Below are positions 1-5,003 of a stretch of 5,336 nucleotides of DNA, one piece after another; position 1 is the stretch's first letter; every line of letters begins with the position of its first letter. Under the pieces are notes generated by a model, which was not told where the DNA came from, did no database searches, and saw only the letters and a program-made list of their open reading frames with translations. Position numbers and translations under genes: made by a program. This DNA comes from Candidatus Nomurabacteria bacterium (lineage in GTDB: Bacteria > Patescibacteriota > Minisyncoccia > Phycocordibacterales > UBA9973). The stretch is taken from positions 1 to 5,336 of the forward strand of contig JAIOQC010000068.1 of NCBI GenBank assembly GCA_021413565.1, in the 5' to 3' direction.

Positions 1-57
1 CGTCCAACCCCAACCATATAATTTCCTTTTAAACCAAATTTTCTTAGTATTTTCCAT
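1..57 (-). CDS. N-terminus of a small probable membrane protein (partial)
   Basis: Seen: an ATG at 57-55 opens a frame of 19 codons that runs off the left edge. The peptide starts M-E-N-T-K-K and continues W-F-K-R-K-L-Y-G-W-G-W-T, basic and rich in aromatic residues. I recall a similar W-F-K-x-K-x-Y-G-W-G-W opening in small uncharacterised multi-pass membrane proteins common in CPR genomes, where a transmembrane segment follows. That family match is from memory and the membrane part lies outside the window. A perfect TATAAT at 69-64 ends 6 nt before the ATG, so transcription would begin at or next to the start codon. This supports both the start choice and the reality of the gene. No function can be assigned. 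Confidence 0.65.
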   Translation of the reverse strand, partial: MENTKKIWFKRKLYGWGWT

Positions 58-63
58 ATTTTT

Positions 64-69
64 ATTATA
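64..69 (-). promoter_or_regulatory. -10 box TATAAT of the left-edge gene (leaderless layout)
   Basis: A perfect TATAAT on the minus strand ends 6 nt before the ATG at 57. The expected transcription start, about 7 nt downstream of the box, falls on the ATG. No convincing -35 hexamer lies 16-18 nt upstream; that space is occupied by an inverted repeat at 73-91. Confidence 0.55.
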
Positions 70-72
70 CTA

Positions 73-91
73 CAATTTGAATTCAAAATTG
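73..91. repeat. Inverted repeat around GAATTC in the promoter region
   Basis: The sequence reads CAATTT-GAATTC-AAAATTG, an inverted repeat centred on GAATTC with one extra A in the right arm. It lies directly upstream of the -10 box of the left-edge gene, where a repressor site or the -35 region would be. It could also be a chance AT-rich palindrome or a weak hairpin after the nucleotidyltransferase gene; there is no T-run to make it a terminator. Confidence 0.3.
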
Positions 92-123
92 ATTATCTTA
101 GCATTTCGATGGTCTTTGAGTGC

Positions 124-636
124 TTAATTATTTTCAATATATTTTTCTATCGCTTGAACATCGAGCATTTGATATTGGTGGTCTTTATCAGCAAGTTCTT
201 TTTTATAAGCGATTAAATCACGAGGATTAATTAAAGAAACCTCTATACCGGCAATCGATACTATTTTATTAGGAAATTTTCTAAAGTTATCTTTTGTTTG
301 GAACCATTCTGTTTGTTCTTTATTGCTCATTCTTAAAGTATCGATATCTGTTATATCGATTTCTTGGCCATTATAATTCAATGAAATAGTGTCACAATCC
401 CATTTTTCATTTAGATAATGTTTTGGTCCAGAAGTAATATAATCTTTAGTTTCTGCAACAATAATAGGAAAATATTCTCCAGACAAAGAAAAATCTATAT
501 CATTTACAGGGCGAGATGAACCATACACATGAGCGGCAAAACCACCTCCAATACGATAAGGGATATTATTTTTATTCAAAATACTCACTATCCATTTAAG
601 AGCGTCTAAAGTTTTCTCTTCTAATTTTATTTCCAT
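124..636 (-). CDS. Nucleotidyltransferase-fold protein, function unknown
   Basis: A 170-residue protein with the minimal nucleotidyltransferase core. Residues 30-32 are G-G-G, followed by R42 and the acidic pair D46-I-D48, with a probable third acidic residue at D94 (Q-E-I-D-I). This is the G-G-x(9-13)-D-x-D metal/nucleotide-binding pattern of the pol-beta-like superfamily. A later P-R-D-L-I-A-Y-K stretch (138-145) matches the helix that often follows the core in small stand-alone members (AbiEii/MNT/LinA-like or DUF6036-like groups). Such proteins transfer a nucleotide to a protein, RNA or small molecule; the substrate here cannot be told. No HEPN or antitoxin partner is visible beside it. 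It starts 37 nt after the tRNA-Gln gene on the same strand and has no clear promoter or Shine-Dalgarno of its own, so co-transcription with the tRNA is likely. The ATG at 636 is well placed, about 29 residues before the first motif. Confidence 0.8.
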   Translation of the reverse strand: MEIKLEEKTLDALKWIVSILNKNNIPYRIGGGFAAHVYGSSRPVNDIDFSLSGEYFPIIVAETKDYITSGPKHYLNEKWDCDTISLNYNGQEIDITDIDTLRMSNKEQTEWFQTKDNFRKFPNKIVSIAGIEVSLINPRDLIAYKKELADKDHQYQMLDVQAIEKYIENN

Positions 637-673
637 AATTTTTACTAACTATCTTCGTACTAACTCAAGGTTG

Positions 674-744
674 CTGCGAGACTTGGACTCGAACCAAGAT
701 AACCTCCTCCAGAGGGAGGTGTCCTACCATTAGACGATCTCGCA
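674..744 (-). tRNA. tRNA-Gln (anticodon CUG)
   Basis: The minus strand folds into a full cloverleaf. The acceptor stem is TGCGAGA/TCTCGCA, the D stem GTCT/GGAC with a 7-nt loop containing GG, the anticodon stem CCTCC/GGAGG with loop CTCTGGA, and the T stem CTTGG/CCAAG with loop TTCGAGT. The variable loop is 4 nt. Bases 34-36 are CTG (window 712-710), reading CAG, hence glutamine. The U1-A72 first pair and G73 discriminator are known glutamine identity features and agree. At 71 nt it is slightly short because of the small D loop. The 3' CCA is not encoded (the discriminator is followed by CAACC), so a CCA-adding enzyme is needed. Confidence 0.95.
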
Positions 745-754
745 ATGTTTGCAC

Positions 755-782
755 ATATTACCATAAAAAGCTTAAAAATCAA
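755..782 (-). promoter_or_regulatory. Promoter of tRNA-Gln (and probably the nucleotidyltransferase gene)
   Basis: On the minus strand, TTGATT (782-777), a 16-bp spacer and TAATAT (760-755) form a plausible sigma-70-type promoter. Initiation would fall near 748, about 4 nt before the mature 5' end of the tRNA. The same TTGATT plus 16-bp spacing occurs before ftsE. It points away from the LOG promoter, whose -35 box lies only 22 bp further on. Confidence 0.55.
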
Positions 783-804
783 TAAATTTATATGTAAGTT
801 CTGG

Positions 805-833
805 TTGGAAATAACGAATATTTCTTGTATAAT
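805..833 (+). promoter_or_regulatory. Near-consensus promoter of the LOG-family gene
   Basis: TTGGAA (805-810), a 17-bp spacer and a perfect TATAAT (828-833) form a strong sigma-70-type promoter. Initiation is expected at about 840, only a few nt before the ATG at 843. The mRNA would therefore be leaderless or nearly so. The -10 box itself lies inside the longer frame that opens with TTG at 825, which rules that start out if this promoter is used. Confidence 0.75.
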
Positions 834-842
834 CAACTACAT

Positions 843-1571
843 ATGAAAGAAAATACAGGGCCTCAAAAATACAGACCAAAACAGTTAACAATTGAAGATA
901 TTAAAAACGGGTGTATCACTCTTTATGGTGAAAATCATGATGAAACTAAATTGTGCATGATTCAGGAAGAGTTTCGACAAGGTATTAGTCTAATTCAAGA
1001 TTTCACTCCATCAGTGACATTCTACGGTTCAGCAAGATTACCTGAAGATCATATTGCATATAAACAAACACATTCATTGGCTTATCGTATTGCCAAAGAA
1101 CTTGGTTACAATATTTTGTCTGGAGGAGGTTCTGGAATTATGGAAGCTGCTAATAAAGGTGGTTTTGAAGCAGGAGTAAAATCAGTAGGACTCACAATCA
1201 ATGAACAAATAACAAATCCGTATGTCACTAATGAAATTCCATTCTACTTCTTCTTTGCTAGACAAGTTGCTATGTCTTATGCAACTGAAGTAGTGATATT
1301 CTGTCCTGGTGGATTCGGAACGCTCGATGAACTATTTGAAATGCTAACTTTGCAACAAACAGGCAAATTAGATAAAATTCCAATTATCTTGTTTGGTTCA
1401 GAATTCTGGAATCCAATTCAAAACTTAATCAAAGAAGTATTGATAGATAAATATAAAACTATTAGTCCAGCGGACTTGGATTTATACACAATCACAGACG
1501 ATGAAGATTTGATTCTAAAAATCATCAGTGAGAGTAGGATGAGAGATGGTAAGACAAGCCTTGCACAATAA
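843..1571 (+). CDS. LOG-family protein (Rossmann-like nucleotide phosphoribohydrolase)
   Basis: A 242-residue member of the LOG/TIGR00730 family, formerly called lysine decarboxylase-like. Characterised members cleave nucleoside 5'-monophosphates, such as cytokinin riboside monophosphates, to base plus ribose 5-phosphate. Visible motifs: the first beta strand with Y-G-S-A-R (61-65); the glycine-rich loop S-G-G-G-S-G-I-M-E-A-A-N (93-104); and P-G-G-F-G-T-L-D-E (155-163), the family's active-site signature, with E163 and upstream R140 as probable catalytic or phosphate-binding residues. About 55 residues precede the core, typical of longer bacterial LOG proteins. The start was set to ATG 843 rather than TTG 825 because a near-consensus -10 box covers 828-833. 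The gene stands alone and converges on pyrG. Its substrate in this organism is unknown; purine/pyrimidine salvage or nucleotide clean-up is an inference. Confidence 0.9.
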   Translation: MKENTGPQKYRPKQLTIEDIKNGCITLYGENHDETKLCMIQEEFRQGISLIQDFTPSVTFYGSARLPEDHIAYKQTHSLAYRIAKELGYNILSGGGSGIMEAANKGGFEAGVKSVGLTINEQITNPYVTNEIPFYFFFARQVAMSYATEVVIFCPGGFGTLDELFEMLTLQQTGKLDKIPIILFGSEFWNPIQNLIKEVLIDKYKTISPADLDLYTITDDEDLILKIISESRMRDGKTSLAQ

Positions 1572-1666
1572 GAGGTTAAACCCCAAGGGCAAGCCCTGGA
1601 CCCGTTTGGAGTTCGCTTAGCTCACACGGGTCTGCACCAAAGGTGCGGGGTTATAAACCTCTTTTT
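1571..1666 (+). terminator. GC-rich branched RNA fold ending in a T-run (LOG terminator or small RNA)
   Basis: Starting at the last base of the LOG stop codon, the plus strand can fold into a four-way structure. The closing stem is AGAGGTT (1571-1577) with AACCTCT (1656-1662), then AACCCC (1579-1584) with GGGGTT (1647-1652), separated by a small internal loop. Three hairpins sit inside: AGGG-CAAG-CCCT (1586-1597); ACCCGT/ACGGGT (1600-1605 with 1626-1631) capped by GAGTT/AGCTC (1609-1613 with 1619-1623); and GCACC-AAA-GGTGC (1634-1646). Five Ts follow at 1662-1666. The core 1581-1650 is about 64% G+C by hand count, far above the surroundings. The T-run after a long stem suggests rho-independent termination on the plus strand. 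The three inner arms are more than a terminator needs, so a structured non-coding RNA or mobile repeat is possible. I do not recognise a named RNA family. Confidence 0.6.
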
Positions 1667-1726
1667 GCTCTCCTCGGCTCGGAAGTAAGAAAGAGTACTT
1701 TCTTACTTCGCTTGCTCTACGTCGGC
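1665..1726. repeat. 12-bp hairpin flanked by imperfect direct repeats
   Basis: GAAGTAAGAAAG (1682-1693) pairs perfectly with CTTTCTTACTTC (1698-1709) around a 4-nt AGTA loop. On either side are similar sequences in the same orientation: TTGCTCTCCTCGGC (1665-1678) and TTGCTCTACGTCGGC (1712-1726). No T-run follows on either strand, so it is not a typical terminator. The arrangement resembles a small intergenic repeat unit, but only one copy is in the window. Confidence 0.55.
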
Positions 1727-1737
1727 AATAAACTTAT

Positions 1738-1773
1738 TAAAAAATAACTACACATATGTGTAGTTATTTTTTA
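1738..1773. terminator. Bidirectional terminator between LOG and pyrG
   Basis: This is a perfect 36-bp palindrome centred between 1755 and 1756: TAACTACACAT faces ATGTGTAGTTA, flanked by six As on the left and six Ts on the right. Read from either strand it gives an 11-bp stem followed by a U-run, as expected for a shared rho-independent terminator between convergent genes. The pyrG stop codon (1766-1764) lies within it, so the last codons of pyrG form its A-rich side. Confidence 0.8.
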
Positions 1774-2366
1774 TTATTCTTAACGCAGGCTTTTATAAAT
1801 GCAGTAAACAATGGATGAGGAGACAGTGGACGAGCTTTGAATTCAGGATGAAATTGTGTGCCCAAGAAAAATGGATGTTTTGATGCTGGTAATTCGGCAA
1901 TTTCCATCAACATACCATTTGGAGATTTACCAGAAAATACTAAACCTTTCTTTTCTAGCATTTCAACATAAGCGTTGTTGACTTCATAACGATGACGATG
2001 ACGCTCAAAAATCTTGGTTGAAGAATACGCCTTCTCTGCAATACTTCCCTTTGATAGAACTGCATCATATGCACCTAAACGCATACTACCACCGAGTTTC
2101 TTTGTAGCAATTTTCTCTTTTTGGTCTTCCATAATATCAATAACCATATTCCCACCCGATGAATTAATTTCACGAGTATTGGCATCTTTTAACCCAAGAA
2201 CATTACGAGCATATTCAATAACTAAAAGTTGCATACCGTAACACAAACCAAAATATGGGATATTGTGAGTACGAGCGTATTGTATAGCAGAAATCTTGCC
2301 CTCAATACCACGAGAACCAAATCCACCTGGAACAATGACACCATCATAAACTGAAAGGTTCTTCAA
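1764..2366 (-). CDS. pyrG: CTP synthase, C-terminal glutaminase domain (part of split pyrG)
   Basis: These 200 residues are the class I glutamine amidotransferase half of CTP synthase, which hydrolyses glutamine and passes ammonia to the synthetase half. Visible: the oxyanion region V-P-G-G-F-G-x-R-G (12-20), the nucleophile C42 in G-L-C-Y-G-M-Q, M-R-L-G, the R-H-R-H-R-Y-E-V-N-N stretch, and catalytic H173 and E175 in F-H-P-E-F. The domain is therefore chemically complete from its oxyanion strand on, but lacks the first strand and helix of the fold. The only available start is TTG at 2366. The frame is open upstream to about 2408 and encodes linker-like residues (S-S-V-D-F-E-K-N-P-K-L) continuous with it, so this looks like the rear part of one disrupted gene rather than a separately evolved gene. 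It is in the -1 frame relative to the N-terminal part. Confidence 0.85.
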   Translation of the reverse strand: MKNLSVYDGVIVPGGFGSRGIEGKISAIQYARTHNIPYFGLCYGMQLLVIEYARNVLGLKDANTREINSSGGNMVIDIMEDQKEKIATKKLGGSMRLGAYDAVLSKGSIAEKAYSSTKIFERHRHRYEVNNAYVEMLEKKGLVFSGKSPNGMLMEIAELPASKHPFFLGTQFHPEFKARPLSPHPLFTAFIKACVKNNKK

Positions 2367-2411
2367 GAGTTTAGGATTCTTTTCAAAATCTACTGATGAG
2401 AAAAATACTTA
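2366..2411 (-). other. pyrG: pyrG break: internal deletion with frame change
   Basis: Reading the minus strand, the front half ends G-K-Y-F-S-H-Q and stops at TAG (2392-2390). The rear frame becomes open right after a TAA at 2411-2409 and reads V-F-F-S-S-V-D-F-E-K before the TTG. From the Y of G-K-Y to the V of V-P-G-G-F-G there are only about 25 residues if the frames are joined, against about 51 in E. coli PyrG, so at least about 26 codons are missing. The lost length must be 1 modulo 3 to explain the frame change. A run of five Ts (2405-2401) would allow a single -1 slip joining the frames, but would not restore the missing residues. Confidence 0.75.
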
Positions 2412-3343
2412 CCAATGATTGCTATGTGAACTTCTGACTTTGATGAGTGAACTGATTTCGCAAACTTTTTCCACTCAAGAGATTTGGCATTGGAAGCACC
2501 GTCGCACTTCATATCCACAACATCACAAATAATGTCACCAAGTCCTTCTTTTTCGAAATTCAAAGGAATATCATAAATACTATTAACATCAGGAGCAGAG
2601 ATGACACGCTCGGGAATAATATTACAAAACATTGAAAGTTTCTCTTTGCGTCTGTCATCTAGTGGCTGAGAACTACGGGCAATAATAATATCTGGTTGGA
2701 TACCAGAGCCATTCAGCGTCCGAACAGCGTATTGAGTTGGCTTTGTTTTCATTTCGCCAATCTTTGATGGAATTGGCAAATAAGAAACCATTACAAAAAA
2801 CACATCCTTTGGGTGTTTAATTTTCATCATACGAGCAGCTTCAAGGAAAAGCATATTTTGATACTCTCCTACTGTTCCACCAATTTCTATTACGACAACA
2901 TCAGCACGAGCATTGTCACGAGCAACTTCAATACGACGAATAACCTCAAGTGGAATGTGCGGAACAACTTCAACGCATTTACCTGCATATTCTAAATTGC
3001 GTTCTTTCTCAATAACAGTCTGATACACACGACCAGTAGTCATGTAATTGATACGGGTCAAATCAATATCCAAGAATCGCTCATAATTACCCATATCTTG
3101 ATCAGTCTCATCACCATCATCTAAGACGAACACTTCTCCGTGCTCAGTTGGGTTCATAGTACCAGCATCCAAATTGATATATGGATCAATCTTGATAGCA
3201 GTAACACGCTTACCACGGTCTTTTAGTATACGAGCAATAGAAGACGCAGCGACTCCTTTACCAACCCCAGAGATTACACCACCGACGACAAAAATATATT
3301 TACATTGAGAATCTTTTTTGAGAGTAGGTGTCTTTGTGGTCAT
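2390..3343 (-). CDS. pyrG: CTP synthase, N-terminal synthetase domain (part of split pyrG)
   Basis: These 317 residues are the ATP-dependent synthetase half of CTP synthase (UTP + ATP + NH3 to CTP), the last step of de novo CTP synthesis. Visible: the P-loop G-G-V-I-S-G-V-G-K-G (21-30), K-I-D-P-Y-I-N (51-57), E-H-G-E-V-F-V (67-73), Mg-ligand D83 in D-Q-D-M-G (E. coli D72), E-I-G-G-T-V-G-E-Y-Q-N (Mg/UTP region), K-T-K-P-T-Q and S-I-Y-D-I-P. Every expected motif is present. The frame stops seven residues after the conserved I-I-G-K-Y that begins the glutaminase domain. Full-length enzymes are usually about 530-550 residues. It starts 28 nt after ftsX with no Shine-Dalgarno. Free ammonia could in principle feed this half alone. 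Whether it is a real split gene, a pseudogene or an assembly error cannot be decided here. Confidence 0.9.
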   Translation of the reverse strand: MTTKTPTLKKDSQCKYIFVVGGVISGVGKGVAASSIARILKDRGKRVTAIKIDPYINLDAGTMNPTEHGEVFVLDDGDETDQDMGNYERFLDIDLTRINYMTTGRVYQTVIEKERNLEYAGKCVEVVPHIPLEVIRRIEVARDNARADVVVIEIGGTVGEYQNMLFLEAARMMKIKHPKDVFFVMVSYLPIPSKIGEMKTKPTQYAVRTLNGSGIQPDIIIARSSQPLDDRRKEKLSMFCNIIPERVISAPDVNSIYDIPLNFEKEGLGDIICDVVDMKCDGASNAKSLEWKKFAKSVHSSKSEVHIAIIGKYFSHQ

Positions 3344-3350
3344 ATTTATA

Positions 3351-3356
3351 AATATA
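3351..3356 (-). promoter_or_regulatory. Possible -10 box (TATATT) before pyrG
   Basis: TATATT, one mismatch from consensus, ends 7 nt before the pyrG ATG, the same spacing as the other leaderless-type starts here. The region is simply AT-rich and no -35 box is recognisable, so read-through from ftsX may be the main source of transcript. Confidence 0.25.
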
Positions 3357-3371
3357 AAAGTTTAGATTGAT

Positions 3372-4295
3372 CTACTTGCGCAAATATCGATGAATAGCAA
3401 AGGCACTTGAAATACTACCGAGAATTATTCCTGAGCCGAGCATTATAATAAACAACTGAATGAAATTTGATTTATAGTATGAGAATAGATTAATACCAAA
3501 GAAATCGGTCATTTGATTGCCCAACCAAATAGAAATTGGAATGAACAATATCAAAGTAAGTAGTGATGCCACAATACCCACAAGCATACCTGAAACGATA
3601 AATGGACCACGAATGTATTGATTCCCTGCTCCAACCAAACGCATCACACTAATCTCGTCACGAGACATATAGATAATTAGGCGGATAGTTGAGAATGTAA
3701 TAACGATAGAAATGAGAGCGAGCGCAAGTGACACAGCGAAACCTAGACGCTTGGCACCATTGATAATTGAAGTTAATCTGTCGATTACAACTTTGTTTTG
3801 ATGATAATCAACTTTGTCTATAATAGTAAGAGCACCTTTTGAAATCACATTGTCAGTTTCAAAATATTTACTAATACTTTCGTATTGTGAAGGATCCCGA
3901 GCACGCACATTCAATGATGCACCGAGTGGATTATCAGAAAGTTCATCTAGAGCCTGTAGAGTTAGGTAATCATTGGCATGTTTCTCTTTAAAGTCAGATA
4001 GTGCTTGGTCTTGTGATGTATAAGTAACTTCTTTTATTTCTGGAAGCTTTTCTAATGCTTGTTGAACATTTTTGATAGAAGATTCTTCTGCGCCTGGTAC
4101 GAAATATACAGTCACATCAACTTTATTTCTTATGTCAGTGAGTGATGCACTTAGAGCGGCCTGAATAAATATCAAACTTGTAATAACAAAAAGAGTTATC
4201 GTCATTATTAATATAGAAGCGATTGAAGTAAAACCACTTCGCATAAAATTGCGATAACCTGAACGAACAATTCTTTTGATATTCATCATCAACAT
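3372..4295 (-). CDS. ftsX: Cell-division protein FtsX (ABC-type permease)
   Basis: A 307-residue inner-membrane protein with FtsX topology. A short basic cytoplasmic N-terminus (I-K-R-I-V-R-S-G-Y-R-N-F) leads to TM1 (about 22-47). A large extracytoplasmic domain follows (about 49-182), then TM2 (about 185-210), the cytoplasmic S-R-D-E-I-S-V-M-R-L-V-G-A loop typical of the family, TM3 (about 233-258) and TM4 (about 277-300). FtsX pairs with the ATPase FtsE; ATP binding drives a shape change in the outer domain that activates peptidoglycan hydrolases at the septum. The gene follows ftsE by 7 nt. ATG 4295 was chosen because an extended -10 box ends 6 nt upstream. ATGs at 4289 and 4286 are close alternatives, the latter giving M-N-I-K-R. 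The frame also extends upstream to 4334, inside ftsE, which is unlikely as a start. pyrG follows after 28 nt. Confidence 0.92.
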   Translation of the reverse strand: MLMMNIKRIVRSGYRNFMRSGFTSIASILIMTITLFVITSLIFIQAALSASLTDIRNKVDVTVYFVPGAEESSIKNVQQALEKLPEIKEVTYTSQDQALSDFKEKHANDYLTLQALDELSDNPLGASLNVRARDPSQYESISKYFETDNVISKGALTIIDKVDYHQNKVVIDRLTSIINGAKRLGFAVSLALALISIVITFSTIRLIIYMSRDEISVMRLVGAGNQYIRGPFIVSGMLVGIVASLLTLILFIPISIWLGNQMTDFFGINLFSYYKSNFIQLFIIMLGSGIILGSISSAFAIHRYLRK

Positions 4296-4301
4296 AAAAA
4301 T

Positions 4302-4310
4302 ATTATAGCA
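4302..4310 (-). promoter_or_regulatory. Extended -10 promoter for ftsX overlapping the ftsE stop codon
   Basis: TGCTATAAT on the minus strand is a perfect extended -10 element (TG-N-TATAAT), which needs little or no -35 box. It overlaps the ftsE stop codon TAA (4305-4303). Initiation would fall at about 4295, exactly on the first candidate ATG of ftsX, giving a leaderless ftsX mRNA independent of ftsE. The match is constrained by ftsE coding only in part, so chance cannot be excluded. Confidence 0.45.
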
Positions 4311-4986
4311 TATACTTACCGTCTTTATCATCACGAATTACACGGCCATTTTCAAGGGTAATAACACGCTTTTTAATCTGGTCGATAACTGAACGATTGT
4401 GAGTAGTCAAAAGGATAGTTGTACCTAAATCGTTGATCTTCTTCAAAATATTTACTACTTCGGCTGTATTTATAGGGTCGAGATTACCTGTTGGTTCATC
4501 GGCAATAATAATATCTGGCTGAGTAATAATCGCTCGGGCAATAGCGAGACGCTGTTTCTCTCCACCTGAGAGTTGGTGAGGAAAATGAAAAGACTTATGG
4601 GCTAAATCAACTAATTCTAAAACATGTGGAACATCCTCTGAAATCTCTTCGTCATCTTTGCCTGTGGCTTCCATAGCAAAAGCAATATTTTCATAAGCAT
4701 TCTTATTGGGCAACAGACGAAAATCTTGAAATACCACACCTATCTTGCGACGGAAACCAGTCAAATCATTGTTGGATAGTTTATGAATATCTGTTGACTC
4801 AAAAAATACTGTACCATCTGTAGGAGACTCTTCTGCAAGTATCAATTTAGTTAATGTTGTTTTACCGGCACCTGAATGCCCAACAACAGAGACAAATTCA
4901 CCCGGAGAGATTGATAATGTAATATTATCAATAGAAGGATTTTCATCTTTTGCATATTTTTTTGTAACATTATTGAAATAAATCAT
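4303..4986 (-). CDS. ftsE: Cell-division ATP-binding protein FtsE
   Basis: A 227-residue ABC ATPase, normal length for FtsE. Motifs in order: Walker A G-H-S-G-A-G-K-T (36-43), Q-loop F-Q-D-F-R-L-L (86-92), signature L-S-G-G-E-K-Q-R (139-146), Walker B I-I-I-A-D-E-P (159-165), the G-N-L-D D-loop (167-170) and switch H196. F-Q-D-F-R-L-L is characteristic of FtsE rather than of the related MacB/LolD ATPases, and adjacency to ftsX confirms it. It works as a dimer on the cytoplasmic face of FtsX. The start was placed at ATG 4986, giving M-I-Y-F-N-N-V-T-K-K-Y, which matches the usual FtsE opening. A GTG at 5052 would add 22 residues with no family counterpart, encoded across a hairpin. No Shine-Dalgarno precedes ATG 4986. 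Confidence 0.95.
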   Translation of the reverse strand: MIYFNNVTKKYAKDENPSIDNITLSISPGEFVSVVGHSGAGKTTLTKLILAEESPTDGTVFFESTDIHKLSNNDLTGFRRKIGVVFQDFRLLPNKNAYENIAFAMEATGKDDEEISEDVPHVLELVDLAHKSFHFPHQLSGGEKQRLAIARAIITQPDIIIADEPTGNLDPINTAEVVNILKKINDLGTTILLTTHNRSVIDQIKKRVITLENGRVIRDDKDGKYML

Positions 4987-5003
4987 ATGAGCGTAAAGTA
5001 ACA

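Noticed and set aside
825..842. TTG start giving a LOG protein six residues longer
   Set aside because: The near-consensus -10 box occupies 828-833, so the transcript should begin after this codon; ATG 843 fits the promoter.
1571..1666. Branched fold as an integron attC site
   Set aside because: The terminal arms lack the RYYYAAC/GTTRRRY core-site pair, and there is no integrase or cassette array in the window.
1665..1726. CRISPR-like direct repeats
   Set aside because: There are only two short imperfect copies around a hairpin, with no further regular repeats or cas genes.
2014..2241. Plus-strand open frame of 75 codons
   Set aside because: It lies opposite the glutaminase half of pyrG, whose motifs are unmistakable, and its translation has no recognisable features.
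2813..2995. Plus-strand open frame of 60 codons
   Set aside because: It lies opposite the synthetase half of pyrG and shows no family motif; it is a shadow frame.
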